A stretch of 64,000 bases of DNA from Microbacterium terrae (GTDB taxonomy: Bacteria > Actinomycetota > Actinomycetes > Actinomycetales > Microbacteriaceae), in contig NZ_JAFDSS010000001.1 of NCBI RefSeq assembly GCF_017831975.1, positions 2,914,001-2,978,000 of the forward strand, written 5' to 3'. Both the position numbers and the translations under genes were made by a program. The notes beneath the pieces are model-generated. The model did not search any database, was not told the DNA's origin, and saw only the letters and a program-made list of their open reading frames with translations. Positions 33,300 through 41,949 of the stretch are shown piece by piece (position 1 is the first letter of the stretch; every line of letters starts with the position of its first letter).

Positions 33300-34108
33300 C
33301 CCGCATCCCTCTGGTCCAGATCGTGGGTCGTGGTGCGGCGCTCTTCGTGCATGTCACGCAGCCGCTCCCACAGGTGGGCCGTGATCTCCACGTACTCGGG
33401 GGCGCGTTCGAGGCTGCCGACATCCGAGGAGCGAGGCCGCTCCAACGGGACATCGACAATTTCCGCGATCTGACCGGGACGGGCGCTCATCAGCACAACG
33501 CGGTCACCGAGGAGGACGGCTTCTTCCATGGAGTGGGTGATGAACACGACCGTGAGGCGGTTCGATTCCCAGATCGCGAGGAGTTCCTCCTGCAGCAGTC
33601 GTCGGGTCTGCTCGTCGACGGCACCGAACGGTTCGTCCATGAGTAGCACCTTCGGCTCGACAGCGAGAGCGCGGGCAATACCGACACGCTGCTGCATGCC
33701 ACCGGAAAGCTCGCCAGGACGCTTGGACTCGAACCCTTCCAAGCCAACCTTCGCGATCAGGTCACGGGCACGGTCGTTGCGGTCGTTCTTGGCGACGCCC
33801 TTCATCTTGAGTCCGAACGCGACGTTCTCAAGCACGGTCGCCCAGGGAAGAAGTGCGAAGTTCTGGAACACCATCGCCCGGTCAGGGCCGGGACCACGCA
33901 CGGGTGACCCGTCGATGGTGATCTCGCCGCTATCCCAGCCCTGCAGGCCGGCGATCATCTTCAGCATGGTGGTCTTGCCACAGCCACTGGGGCCGAGAAC
34001 GGTGAGGAACTCGTTGTCGTTGATGGTGAGGTCCACGCCGCCGAGGGCTCGGACGAGGGATCCGTCTTGTCCGACGAACGTCTTGGTGAGTCCGCTGATT
34101 TCGATCAT
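33296..34108 (-). CDS. ABC importer ATP-binding protein (SsuB/TauB type)
   Basis: A 270-residue ATPase. Walker A LGPSGCGKTT near residue 39, Q-loop VFQNFALLPW, signature ELSGGMQQRVGIA, Walker B LLMDEPFGAVD, H-loop FITHSMEEA. The sequence fits the nitrate/sulfonate/taurine branch. ATG 34108 overlaps the upstream permease stop; the longer frame to 34168 lies inside the permease gene. The C-terminal 30 residues are charged (HEERRTTTHDLDQRD). Confidence 0.95.
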   Translation of the reverse strand: MIEISGLTKTFVGQDGSLVRALGGVDLTINDNEFLTVLGPSGCGKTTMLKMIAGLQGWDSGEITIDGSPVRGPGPDRAMVFQNFALLPWATVLENVAFGLKMKGVAKNDRNDRARDLIAKVGLEGFESKRPGELSGGMQQRVGIARALAVEPKVLLMDEPFGAVDEQTRRLLQEELLAIWESNRLTVVFITHSMEEAVLLGDRVVLMSARPGQIAEIVDVPLERPRSSDVGSLERAPEYVEITAHLWERLRDMHEERRTTTHDLDQRDAG

Positions 34109-34932
34109 GAGCGTGCGCTCCGCTTCTGGTTCTTGACTGCCCACGGTGCGACGCGACGTTCGAACCACTGGGCGAGGGAGATGAGGACGAGAGCCTCTAT
34201 GAGGATGGCGGCGATGACCGCGTAAAGAGCCGGGCCATTGAACATGCCGCGGTACTCGAGGATGAGGCCGCCCAGGGCGAGCGACACCATGAGCAGTTCG
34301 ACGATGACCATGCCGGTGACCGCCCGACCAAGGCCCAGCCGGATGCCGGTCATGATCGCCGGCAGCGCGCCAGGAATCAGCACGTCACGCCAGATCTGAG
34401 GCTCCTTCGCGCCGAATGATCGAGCCATCTGGATCAGACTCGGGTCGACCTGACGAACACCGGCACGCACGTTGACGATCACCATGACGACCGCGAACAG
34501 TGTGACCAGGATCACGCGGGACAGTAGCCCGAAGCCGACCGACATGACCAGCAGCGGGATGATCGCCGCCATCGGGGTGACCAACAGGATGTTCAGGTAC
34601 ACATCCGTGAACCGTTCCAGCGTCCGGTACCGGCCGAGGAGGACTCCCACCGGGATGCCGATGACGACGGCGGCGAGGAACCCGAGGGCGAGTGCCTGGT
34701 TGCTGACTACGAAGGCATCCCAGAACTCGGGGTTCACCATCAGCTCACCGAACGCGACGACAGTTTCGGTGAAGGTCGGAACCAGGAGCCCGCCCCAGAA
34801 GGTGCCGTAGATCTGCCACGCGACGGCGAACACCACGAAGGTGTAGATCTGCCAACTGCGGTTCGCGTCCAGGACCTGCAGCCACTTGGGCTTCTCAGCC
34901 GTGGGGGCAGGTCCCGCGGTCATGGTGCTCAT
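34105..34932 (-). CDS. ABC importer permease (SsuC/TauC type), first
   Basis: A 275-residue six-helix permease paralogous to the one at 32472-33299. Its EAA-like loop contains ARSFGAKEPQIWRDVLIPG and MTGIRLGLGRAV. ATG 34932 overlaps the binding-protein stop. The two permeases differ enough to suggest a heterodimer rather than a recent duplication. Confidence 0.93.
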   Translation of the reverse strand: MSTMTAGPAPTAEKPKWLQVLDANRSWQIYTFVVFAVAWQIYGTFWGGLLVPTFTETVVAFGELMVNPEFWDAFVVSNQALALGFLAAVVIGIPVGVLLGRYRTLERFTDVYLNILLVTPMAAIIPLLVMSVGFGLLSRVILVTLFAVVMVIVNVRAGVRQVDPSLIQMARSFGAKEPQIWRDVLIPGALPAIMTGIRLGLGRAVTGMVIVELLMVSLALGGLILEYRGMFNGPALYAVIAAILIEALVLISLAQWFERRVAPWAVKNQKRSARS

Positions 34933-35945
34933 GGCAGGAATGAGAGGTCGGCGACATCGTCGGCACTGAGGTCACCGATCACGGCGGCGTCGGTGAAGAA
35001 GTCGATCGTGGCTTGCATGTTCTCCGGCGTGAGCGCAGCGGCATCGAACAATCCGGCATCGACATAGGCCTGAGCGATCGCCTGCTGGGTGGCATCATCC
35101 TCGGCACCGAGGTGCTTGACGGCAAGTTCGACCAAGTATCCCGGGTCGTCGTTGATCTGCGCGTGGATGTCGATCAGTGCGTCGACGAATGCTTGGGCCG
35201 CCTCGGACGAGTTCTGTAGGAAGTCCGCGTTGGCGTACACGGTCTGCGGGTGCAGGTCGGGCAGCGCCTCGCCGAAGTCGACCACCTTCTCGAACTCGGC
35301 ATCTGCGGTCTCTCCGAGAGTGACAACGTCCGCGATCTCCAACGCGGTCGCGTCAATCTGGCCCGTCAAGAGCGCTTGCGCGCGAACGTCGGAGCCGCCG
35401 ATCACGAGGTACTCCGGCTCTCCCGCGGTGCACTCTTCCGCGACCCACTCGCGCACCATCGCGGTGGCGACAGCGCCTTCGCTGAAGATGCCGACCGGAC
35501 GATCGACGAGGTCGTCGCATCGCTGCACCCCCTCCACGCCGTACACAGCCCACTGGTTGCCAATCACGTCCGCGATGATCCGGATCGGTGCGCCCTGCTC
35601 AATGGCGATCAACGCGGGGCTCGTCGCCTCAGCAGAGATGGCGTAATCACCCTTGGCGAGACCCTCAATCGCCAACTCCGGTTCCGCGAGCTCAACGATC
35701 TCCACCGTGTAGCCGTCAGCGTTCAGTTGGTCTACGGCTTCCATTAGGGGAACAGTGGTCAGGTCCGGCTCGATCAGGGCAACCGTGAACGAGTCGCCGT
35801 CGCCTGTCGCTGAAGCGCCCGCGCAGCCGGCGAGAACGGCGACCGCAGCCACCGGGATGGCGAGGCCCGCAATGATCCGTCGGGAACGATCCCGATCGTT
35901 CCCGACCTTGCGGCCGATGCCCTGAATGCTTGTGCTAACTGGCAT
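34929..35945 (-). CDS. Substrate-binding lipoprotein (NMT1/SsuA-like)
   Basis: A 338-residue periplasmic-type binding protein. The signal peptide has a basic N-region (RKVGNDRDRSRR), a hydrophobic core and the lipobox VLAGCAG with Cys near residue 41. The mature part has the NMT1/THI5-like layout (GLAKGDYAISAEATSPALIA; VIGNQWAVYGVEG). I chose ATG 35945 because AGGAG lies 8-9 bases upstream. First gene of the operon; a 20-bp LacI operator lies 44 bp upstream. Ligand unknown. Confidence 0.92.
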   Translation of the reverse strand: MPVSTSIQGIGRKVGNDRDRSRRIIAGLAIPVAAVAVLAGCAGASATGDGDSFTVALIEPDLTTVPLMEAVDQLNADGYTVEIVELAEPELAIEGLAKGDYAISAEATSPALIAIEQGAPIRIIADVIGNQWAVYGVEGVQRCDDLVDRPVGIFSEGAVATAMVREWVAEECTAGEPEYLVIGGSDVRAQALLTGQIDATALEIADVVTLGETADAEFEKVVDFGEALPDLHPQTVYANADFLQNSSEAAQAFVDALIDIHAQINDDPGYLVELAVKHLGAEDDATQQAIAQAYVDAGLFDAAALTPENMQATIDFFTDAAVIGDLSADDVADLSFLP

Positions 35946-35988
35946 CTCTGCCACTCCTCTCACTTCTTTGTGCAAGTGGTTGAAACCG

Positions 35989-36008
35989 TAGCGGGATCGA
36001 TCCCGCTA
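35989..36008. promoter_or_regulatory. Perfect 20-bp LacI operator of importer operon
   Basis: TAGCGGGATCGATCCCGCTA is a perfect palindrome upstream of the importer operon. The central 14 bases, CGGGATCGATCCCG, recur in the promoter of the LacI gene itself (37094-37111). Confidence 0.85.
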
Positions 36009-36077
36009 TGCAAGTCGGAAATCGTTTACCCCCGGCCGACTGCTTTCCCACCGCGAGATCTGAATGTGCGCCGGGGG

Positions 36078-37082
36078 CTAGATCGACGCCACTGAAGCGC
36101 GCTCGACGAGGTGCGGCTGCACCGCAGGTCGGTCGGTCGCTGCGGGCGAGAGCAGGAGGTCGAGCGCGTCGGCCGCGATCCGCGCGAAGTCGACCTTGAC
36201 GCTCGTCAAGGGCACGGCCAGCCGCGCTGCGAGGGGCGTGTCATTGAACCCGACCACCGACAGTTGATCCGGAACGCTGACGCCCGCGCGCTGCGCCGCG
36301 GACATGACGCCGAGCGCGAGGCTGTCGTTCGCGGTGAACACCGCCGTCGGGACCTCCGCAAGCGCCAGCAAGCGATCCGTGATCTCGAGTCCGGCATCCA
36401 CGCTGAAATCCGAATGGTGGATTGTGCCCGGACCGATAGAGACCCCCCACTCCTCCATTGCCGCACGGAACCCCGCCTCGCGCCCCTGCGAACTGGATGC
36501 ATGAGCCGGGCCACCGATGAACGCGATGCGTCGATGACCGCGCTCCAATAGATGCCGAGTCGCCATCTCCCCACCAGCGCGATCATCAATCACCGCCGCC
36601 GGCGAACCACCGTCCGTTCGGAGGGCGAGAGCGTGCGGGATCGACTTCTCCTTCAACTCGAGGAGGAAGGGGTCAGCACCATCAGTTCGGGCCGTAGTAA
36701 GAATGAATCCGTCCACGCGCTGCTTCACAAGCGCCCGACCTCGATCGAGTTCCTTGCGAGGGTCATCACCAGTCGTGACCACAGCCGCCTGGTATCCCCG
36801 AGACGACGCATCTTCTACGATCGCCTCATACAGTGTCGCCATGACCGTGTCGGTAAGACGCGGGACCACAACACCGATCAAGCCCGTGCGCTGACGCCGC
36901 AGATTCGCAGCCCACGAGTTTGGAACGTACCCGTACTCCGCAGCCACCGCACGGACACGGTCTGCCTTCGCACCACCAACCGGCGCCGTCGCGTCCAACG
37001 CGCGCGACGCCGCCGAGCGACTCACCCCCGCCAACCGGGCAATGTCCGCCAGCGTCAGAGGGCGACCATCATCGCTCACCAT
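36078..37082 (-). CDS. LacI family repressor of the importer operon
   Basis: A 334-residue full-length LacI protein. HTH at residues 9-30 (TLADIARLAGVSRSAASRAL), hinge helix NSWAANLRRQRT, and the periplasmic-binding-like ligand domain (TGLIGVVVPRLTD; HRRIAFIGGP; FTANDSLALGVM). Transcribed toward the operon it probably represses. Matching palindromes lie at its own promoter and at the operon promoter. The inducer is likely the imported compound or its product. Confidence 0.93.
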   Translation of the reverse strand: MVSDDGRPLTLADIARLAGVSRSAASRALDATAPVGGAKADRVRAVAAEYGYVPNSWAANLRRQRTGLIGVVVPRLTDTVMATLYEAIVEDASSRGYQAAVVTTGDDPRKELDRGRALVKQRVDGFILTTARTDGADPFLLELKEKSIPHALALRTDGGSPAAVIDDRAGGEMATRHLLERGHRRIAFIGGPAHASSSQGREAGFRAAMEEWGVSIGPGTIHHSDFSVDAGLEITDRLLALAEVPTAVFTANDSLALGVMSAAQRAGVSVPDQLSVVGFNDTPLAARLAVPLTSVKVDFARIAADALDLLLSPAATDRPAVQPHLVERASVASI

Positions 37083-37093
37083 CGATTACCTCC

Positions 37094-37126
37094 ATCGGGA
37101 TCGATCCCGATCGTATCGGCACCGAT
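37094..37126. promoter_or_regulatory. LacI autoregulatory operator
   Basis: ATCGGGATCGATCCCGAT (37094-37111) is a perfect 18-bp palindrome starting 11 bases upstream of the LacI start codon; ATCGGCACCGAT (37115-37126) is a second short inverted repeat. Confidence 0.8.
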
Positions 37127-37193
37127 CGAGAATGTGCGCCGCCATTCGCATGGAACCGCACACATGCACGATCGGGTCCCTTCAGTGTGCAAT

Positions 37194-37209
37194 GCCCGAT
37201 GCGGGATCG
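37194..37209 (+). repeat. Cassette-junction motif, copy E
   Basis: GCCCGATGCGGGATCG, preceded by GCAAT as in copy D (CGCAAT / TGCAAT). It separates the LacI gene from the cupin gene. A longer interrupted inverted repeat (TCAGTGTGC ... GCACCGACTGA) surrounds it. Confidence 0.6.
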
Positions 37210-37299
37210 GCACCGACTGACCCGCGTGCCGGGTCTCGCCTCGCGCACCCGCGACCGCGCCGCGCTGACGCGCTGTGGCCCTACTACTAGGCTTCCGCC

Positions 37300-37638
37300 A
37301 TGTCGGACGAAGTGCGCAACGTGAACCAAGCCCTGTCGAAGATCACTGAGTACTGGCAACCGCATCGGCTCACGAGCGTGAACGACTACGACGTGAAGCT
37401 TGCGAAGATCAACGGTGAGTTCGTCTGGCACACGCATCCCGACACCGACGAGCTCTTCCTGGTGGTGAGCGGCAGGCTGACCGTCCAACTCCGGCATCGC
37501 GACGTCGTCCTCGGCCCGAACGACGTGTTCGTCGTACCGAAGGGCGTAGAGCACTGCCCGAAGTCGGATGCCGAGGTCGAGGTCATCATGATCGAACCGA
37601 AGGGAACCGTGAACACGGGGATGCCGGGGGAGACATGA
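37300..37638 (+). CDS. Small single-domain cupin
   Basis: A 112-residue cupin. Metal-binding pattern: VWHTHPDTDELFLVVSG (two His and Glu) and GVEHCPKS (His). TAGGCT at 37288-37293 with six further bases places a leaderless start on ATG 37300. It is the only gene between junction motifs E and F, about 0.5 kb. Function unknown; similar cupins are small metal- or sugar-binding proteins. Confidence 0.88.
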   Translation: MSDEVRNVNQALSKITEYWQPHRLTSVNDYDVKLAKINGEFVWHTHPDTDELFLVVSGRLTVQLRHRDVVLGPNDVFVVPKGVEHCPKSDAEVEVIMIEPKGTVNTGMPGET

Positions 37639-37694
37639 CTGCCGATCTGCGCGAGCTGAGCTGACGCCGCCACGAGGCTCCCCAACCGAACAGT

Positions 37695-37710
37695 GCCCGC
37701 AAAGGGATCG
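37695..37710 (+). repeat. Cassette-junction motif, copy F
   Basis: GCCCGCAAAGGGATCG, 56 bp after the cupin stop, 15 bp before the end of the convergent MarR gene. Confidence 0.6.
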
Positions 37711-37725
37711 TGAAGCTTGGCAGCA

Positions 37726-38232
37726 CTAAGGCGATGAGGTCTGCCTGCTCTCTGGACTCCACGCGGGGGCGGAGTCGATCGCTTGGGCGATGCGACCGCT
37801 GATCGCACCGAGCTGGCGCACCTGCTGCTCGGTGAGTGAGTTGAACACGAGCTTCTCGACAAGCGCATGGTGGGCCGGCGTCGAATGCCTCACTGCGTCG
37901 TGTCCGGCGTCGGTCAGCACGGCCAGGGTCACGCGTCCGTCGGTCGGGTCGACCTCGCGGCGGACCCACCCCTTCTTCTCCAGTCGGGAGATCGCGCGCG
38001 ACAGCCGCGACAGCGTGCTGCTCGCGTAGCCGGCGAGCGTGCTCATCCGCAGCGTGCGCTCCGACGCGGTGTCGAGTGCGAACAACAGGCCGTGTTCGAA
38101 GTGCGTCAGCCCGCTGTCGCGCTGCAGCTGCGCATCGAGGGCTGCGGGCAGGCGCTCGAGGAGTGTCGCGACCGACGCCCACACCTCGAGATGGGCGGCG
38201 CTCAACTCGGACGCCTCGGAGGACTGCGGCAT
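37726..38232 (-). CDS. MarR family regulator
   Basis: A 168-residue winged-helix regulator. The wing region reads YASSTLSRLSRAISRLEKKGWVRREV with TDGRVTLAVLTDAGHD, the MarR signature (the DxRxxxxxLT box as DGRVTLAVLT). Divergent from a short-chain dehydrogenase gene with two inverted repeats between. Likely represses that gene in response to a small phenolic or similar ligand. Confidence 0.93.
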   Translation of the reverse strand: MPQSSEASELSAAHLEVWASVATLLERLPAALDAQLQRDSGLTHFEHGLLFALDTASERTLRMSTLAGYASSTLSRLSRAISRLEKKGWVRREVDPTDGRVTLAVLTDAGHDAVRHSTPAHHALVEKLVFNSLTEQQVRQLGAISGRIAQAIDSAPAWSPESRQTSSP

Positions 38233-38282
38233 GACACGAGGCTATGCCAGGCCCATCAGCGGCCTCCACACCACGCCGACAA

Positions 38283-38330
38283 ACTTGCTTGAGCAAGTGA
38301 AGTCCATTAGATTCACTTGCTTAGGAAAGT
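38283..38330. promoter_or_regulatory. Two MarR operators
   Basis: ACTTGCT-TG-AGCAAGT (38283-38298) is a perfect inverted repeat with 2-base spacer; ACTTGCT-TA-GGAAAGT (38315-38330) is a weaker copy 32 bp downstream. Both lie between the MarR and dehydrogenase genes. Confidence 0.78.
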
Positions 38331-38367
38331 AAAATTGCTGCATGGAGCAGCCAAGGAGGAGAGTCGA

Positions 38368-39159
38368 ATGGAACTTCAGCTGAGCGGCAAGACGGCGTTC
38401 GTGAGCGGATCGACCCAGGGGATCGGTTTCGCCATCGCGGCCGGTCTCGCCGCTGAAGGGGTTCGGGTCGTCGTGAACGGGAGGTCGTCGGATGGTGTCG
38501 ATGTTGCGGTCGAGAAGCTGCGTGCCGAGTATCCGGATGCCGGCCACTCCGGGTTGTGCGCGGACTTCGCGAAGCCCGACGAGGTGGGCCGCCTGCTCGA
38601 GGAGCTGGGTGACGTGGACATCCTGGTCAACAACGTCGGGCTGTTCGGGCTCGCCGAGTTCGAGTCGGTCACCGACGACGAGTGGGCGCGCTACCTCGAC
38701 GTCAACGTGATGAGCGGTGTGCGCCTCTCGCGCCACCTGCTCGGTGGCATGCTGCAGCGCGGGTGGGGGCGCGTGCTGTTCCTCGGCAGCGAATCCGGGG
38801 TGAACGTGCCGGCGGACATGGTGCACTACGGCGTGACAAAGGCGGCGATGATCGCGCTTGGCAACGGGCTCGCCAAGCTCACCCGCGGCACGGGTGTGAC
38901 GGTCAACACCGTCCTGGGCGGGCCGACGTACTCGGACGGCGTCGCGGCGACCGTGGAGTCGATCGCCGGATCCCAGGGCGCTCCCGTCGACGCCGTCAAG
39001 CAGGCCATCATCGGCCAGAACCGCACGACCCTGCTGGAGCGGTTCATCTCGCCGTCCGAGATCGCGAACACGGTGACCTATCTCGCCAGCCCGCTGGCGT
39101 CTGCCACCAACGGAGCGGCCGTCCGCGTCGACGGTGGCGTGCTCACCGCGATGCTGTAA
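38368..39159 (+). CDS. Short-chain dehydrogenase/reductase
   Basis: A 263-residue classical SDR. Cofactor motif SGSTQGIGFAIA near residue 11 (TGxxxGIG type), LVNNVG, catalytic Ser in FLGSESG, and the Tyr-Lys pair in HYGVTKAA. Ends VRVDGGVLTAML. ATG 38368 follows AAGGAGG; the frame upstream is operator DNA. Probably repressed by the MarR product. Substrate unknown. Confidence 0.92.
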   Translation: MELQLSGKTAFVSGSTQGIGFAIAAGLAAEGVRVVVNGRSSDGVDVAVEKLRAEYPDAGHSGLCADFAKPDEVGRLLEELGDVDILVNNVGLFGLAEFESVTDDEWARYLDVNVMSGVRLSRHLLGGMLQRGWGRVLFLGSESGVNVPADMVHYGVTKAAMIALGNGLAKLTRGTGVTVNTVLGGPTYSDGVAATVESIAGSQGAPVDAVKQAIIGQNRTTLLERFISPSEIANTVTYLASPLASATNGAAVRVDGGVLTAML

Positions 39160-39201
39160 CCGGCTGGGTTCGCCCGGCCGCGGCATCCGTCCCTGACGAC
39201 C

Positions 39202-39804
39202 TCACGACGCCCGCGGCTCGACGATCGCGGCCACCGCCGCAACGACCGCCGCGCGATGCTGGGCGACCCGCTCCGGGTCGTCGGGGTCGGCGCCATCGGC
39301 GCTGAGGAGCCCGCGCGGGGTGACGGTCCCGGCCTGCGCGATCGCGTAGACGATGGCGAGCAGGTCGATCGCCCGACGCGCCCCGCCTGTCTCGGACGAC
39401 ACGGTGAGCGTCTTGGCCATATAGGCCTCCATCGGCTCGGCGGCGACCTCCGGGCGCTCCAGTTGCGCCCACAGGCTCACGCGAAGCGCTGTCGGGTCGG
39501 CGCGGTGATAGTCGAAGAGGCGCCCCGCCCACTCCGCGAGCATGCCGGGCGTGGGCGGGACGGCGGCAGCCATCCCCTCAACGGCTGCATGGACCGCCGC
39601 GTCGAACAGACCTGCCTTGTTCCCGAAGTAGGCATAGATCATCCGCACGTTGCTCTCGGACTGCGCGGCGATCCGTTCGACGCGGCCTCCGGCGAGCCCG
39701 ACCGCGGCGAACTCCGCCATCGCCGCGCGCAGAATCCGCGCGCGGGTCGCCTCCGCGTCTCGATTCGACATCCGAGCCCTCGCATCCGCCGACTTGACCT
39801 GCAC
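39202..39804 (-). CDS. TetR family regulator
   Basis: A 200-residue repressor. HTH: TRARILRAAMAEFAAVGLAG and VERIAAQSESNVRMIYAYFGNKAGLF. The C-terminal part is of the TetR_C_35-like type. GTG 39804 (GAGGA upstream) and ATG 39771 are both possible starts. It is divergent from a two-gene unit (deazaflavin-dependent protein and SDR) with an inverted repeat between. Confidence 0.88.
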   Translation of the reverse strand: MQVKSADARARMSNRDAEATRARILRAAMAEFAAVGLAGGRVERIAAQSESNVRMIYAYFGNKAGLFDAAVHAAVEGMAAAVPPTPGMLAEWAGRLFDYHRADPTALRVSLWAQLERPEVAAEPMEAYMAKTLTVSSETGGARRAIDLLAIVYAIAQAGTVTPRGLLSADGADPDDPERVAQHRAAVVAAVAAIVEPRAS

Positions 39805-39825
39805 TTCGTCCTCGATCTACTTTAG

Positions 39826-39845
39826 AAGTAAATGAACACTTACTT
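39826..39845. promoter_or_regulatory. TetR operator
   Basis: AAGTAA (39826-39831) and TTACTT (39840-39845) are perfect inverted arms 8 bases apart, between the TetR gene and the divergent reductase unit. Confidence 0.65.
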
Positions 39846-39851
39846 ACCCGG

Positions 39852-40283
39852 ATGATCATGAACTCGACCATTGCCTCAGCCCTCGCCATCACCCCGGCCT
39901 CCAGCGCCCGCGAGCGCACCATCGACATCACCACGATCGGCGCGAAGACCGGCAGGGTGCGGCGCATCGAAGTGTGGTTCTACCGCGTCGAAGGCGAGAT
40001 CTACTTGACGACATCGCCCGCGCGGCGCAGCTGGTACGCCAACCTGCTGCGTCACCCGGACTTCACGTTCCACCTCAAGCACGGCATCCGTGCCGACCTC
40101 GACGCGCACGCGACGCCCGTGCTCGACTCCGATGCGCGCACTCGCCTGTTCGCCGCGATCGTCGACGACCTCAATCAGCCCCGCAATCCCGCAGGCATCC
40201 CGCAGCCCGTCGAACCTCTCGAGGAGTGGGTCATGGGGAGCCCGCTCATGCACGTGACCTTCCCGAACGGAGAGAACGAATGA
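39852..40283 (+). CDS. Deazaflavin (F420)-dependent nitroreductase-like protein (DUF385)
   Basis: A 143-residue protein of the Ddn/DUF385 split-barrel family. Diagnostic stretches are ITTIGAKTGRVRRIEVWFY and YLTTSPARRSWYANLLRHPDF. Members reduce quinones or nitro compounds with cofactor F420, fitting an actinobacterial host. ATG 39852 or 39858. Its stop overlaps the start of the next SDR gene, so the pair forms an operon under the divergent TetR regulator. Confidence 0.88.
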   Translation: MIMNSTIASALAITPASSARERTIDITTIGAKTGRVRRIEVWFYRVEGEIYLTTSPARRSWYANLLRHPDFTFHLKHGIRADLDAHATPVLDSDARTRLFAAIVDDLNQPRNPAGIPQPVEPLEEWVMGSPLMHVTFPNGENE

Positions 40284-41038
40284 CGGACCAGCCCACCGCC
40301 CTCGTCACCGGCGCCAACCGAGGCCTCGGGCAGAGCATCGCCCTCGCCCTCGGGCGAAGCGGTCATCGAGTCATCGCCGCGCACCGACCCGGCAGCGACG
40401 CGACCGAGACCGTACGCCTGTTGCAGGCAGAGCGCGTCAGCGCCCTTCCCTGGGCGATCGATGTGACGGATGCCGCGGGCCACCGCGACGCCGTCAGCTC
40501 GCTGCTCGCCATGCTCCACGCGGAATGGGCCATCGACCGCCTCGACGTCCTCGTCAACAACGCCGGGATCGGAGCCTTCGCGCCGATCGACGACGTCACG
40601 CCCGATTCCTTCGACGCGCTGCTCGCTACCAACCTGCGGGGGACCTTCTTCCTCACACAGGCGATGCTGCCGCTCCTCGAAGGCGGCGGTCACGTCATCA
40701 ACATCAGCACCTCACTCACCCGCCACGTCAGCCCGGCGACCGCCGTCTACGCCGCGTCGAAGGCGGCTGTCGAGACGCTGTCCCGCAGCCTTGCCGTCGA
40801 ACTGGGGCCGCGCGGCATCCGGGTGAACTCCGTCGCTCCTGGACCGACCGCCACTGACTTCAACGGCGGGGCGATGCGCGACGACACCGCGCTACGGGCC
40901 GAGCTCGCCGCTCACACCGCCCTCGGCCGCGTCGGCGACGCCTCCGAGATCGGTGATGCCGTGGCATCCCTCGCCTCCCCGGCAATGAGATGGGTCACCG
41001 GCGAACGCCTCGAAGTCTCCGGTGGCTCCTACCTCTAG
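40280..41038 (+). CDS. Short-chain dehydrogenase/reductase
   Basis: A 252-residue classical SDR. Motifs: TGANRGLGQSIA (cofactor), LVNNAGIG, Ser in NISTSLTRH, YAASKAA (Tyr-Lys), SVAPGPTATDF, ending LEVSGGSYL. ATG 40280 overlaps the preceding stop codon; GGAGAGAACG lies upstream. Likely to reduce or oxidise the same compound handled by the F420-dependent neighbour. Confidence 0.92.
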   Translation: MTDQPTALVTGANRGLGQSIALALGRSGHRVIAAHRPGSDATETVRLLQAERVSALPWAIDVTDAAGHRDAVSSLLAMLHAEWAIDRLDVLVNNAGIGAFAPIDDVTPDSFDALLATNLRGTFFLTQAMLPLLEGGGHVINISTSLTRHVSPATAVYAASKAAVETLSRSLAVELGPRGIRVNSVAPGPTATDFNGGAMRDDTALRAELAAHTALGRVGDASEIGDAVASLASPAMRWVTGERLEVSGGSYL

Positions 41039-41192
41039 GCGTCAAGAGACATCGCACGCCCCAGGCACCGCCGACAGCTCCCGCACCACGCCAGCGACAA
41101 CGACCGCACCGGTCGAGCTGCGTCCCAGCGCCCGCTAGCGACGCCTATCGAACGTGCTGGGGCCCGCCCGCGAGGTACCGCTTTCGAGCGGT

Positions 41193-41208
41193 GCGCGCAA
41201 GCGGATCC
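41193..41208 (+). repeat. Cassette-junction motif, copy G
   Basis: GCGCGCAAGCGGATCC, a more degenerate copy (two mismatches to the fixed positions), 154 bp after the SDR stop and 14 bp before the end of the convergent TetR gene. A partial look-alike, GCGCCCGCTAGCGACG, lies at 41128-41143. Confidence 0.5.
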
Positions 41209-41221
41209 TCGCCCTGCAGCG

Positions 41222-41875
41222 TCAGTCGCTGTTGTCGATGCTGCGACTGCCGTCGATATACGTCTGGATGTGTGGGGCGACGAGGGCGACGAGTTCGGTG
41301 TGTGGGATGCCGGTGAGGGCGGGGATCTCGAAGACGTTTCGGAGGATCGCGATGCCGAGGAGATTTGCGCCGGAGAGGGCGAGTCCGCGTGCGCGCGGGT
41401 CGGTGGGGTTTGGGAATGGGGCGTCGGCTCGGATCCGCGTGAAGAGTGCTTCGGCGAGCATCCGCTGTGCGCGGAGCGAGGTCATTGCGGAGCGGGCGAG
41501 CCCGACGAGGATGGGTCGGGTGGTTTCGTCGTCCCAGAGTTGCAGGTAGGCGTCGGCGAGTCGTTCGCCGATGGTGGACGGGTCGCCGTTGAGTGCCGTG
41601 GCGATGCGTTCGGGGATGGTCGTGCGTGCCCCCATGGTCTGGGCGAACAGGGTTTCCTTGTCGGCGAAGAAGTGCCGGATGAGGGCGGGGTCGACTCCGG
41701 CTTGGGATGCGATGGCGCGGACAGAGGTCTTCTCGTAGCCGTGCTGCGCGAACAGGTCACGGGCGGCGTCGAGGATCGCGTCGCGGGTGCCGCTGTTGCC
41801 CGCGCGGCGACCGGTGCTGCGCTTGTTCGACGCGGATCGGGTGCCCGTCACGTGTCGATTGTAATCCCGTTCCAC
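41222..41875 (-). CDS. TetR family regulator of exporter copy 2
   Basis: A 217-residue repressor paralogous to the one at 22863. [23 protein letters not shown] and [26 protein letters not shown]. The start is probably GTG 41875, with GAGG six bases upstream. A 16-bp inverted repeat related to the operators of exporter copy 1 lies immediately before the gene. Divergent from exporter copy 2. Confidence 0.9.
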   Translation of the reverse strand: MERDYNRHVTGTRSASNKRSTGRRAGNSGTRDAILDAARDLFAQHGYEKTSVRAIASQAGVDPALIRHFFADKETLFAQTMGARTTIPERIATALNGDPSTIGERLADAYLQLWDDETTRPILVGLARSAMTSLRAQRMLAEALFTRIRADAPFPNPTDPRARGLALSGANLLGIAILRNVFEIPALTGIPHTELVALVAPHIQTYIDGSRSIDNSD

Positions 41876-41879
41876 CTAT

Positions 41880-41895
41880 TTCCTCACTTGGGGAC
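41880..41895. promoter_or_regulatory. TetR-type operator of exporter copy 2
   Basis: TTCCTCACTTGGGGAC, followed by CTTTGCTCTAGGCT. The block aligns base for base with the exporter copy 1 promoter, where the same strand reads GTCCCCAATTGTGGAC then CTTCGCTCTAGGCT. The TAGGCT is the probable -10 box. Confidence 0.65.
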
Positions 41896-41949
41896 TTTGC
41901 TCTAGGCTCATGCCGCAAGCGGTCGGTGCCGGACGAGGAGATGACGGTT

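Noticed and set aside
35989..37111. GCGGGATCG inside the LacI operators as junction motifs
   Set aside because: These are perfect palindromes in two promoters of one regulon and lack the GCCCG half at the right distance; the LacI explanation is sufficient.
41128..41143. GCGCCCGCTAGCGACG as an extra junction copy next to copy G
   Set aside because: The right half does not match GGGATC; kept only as a remark under copy G.
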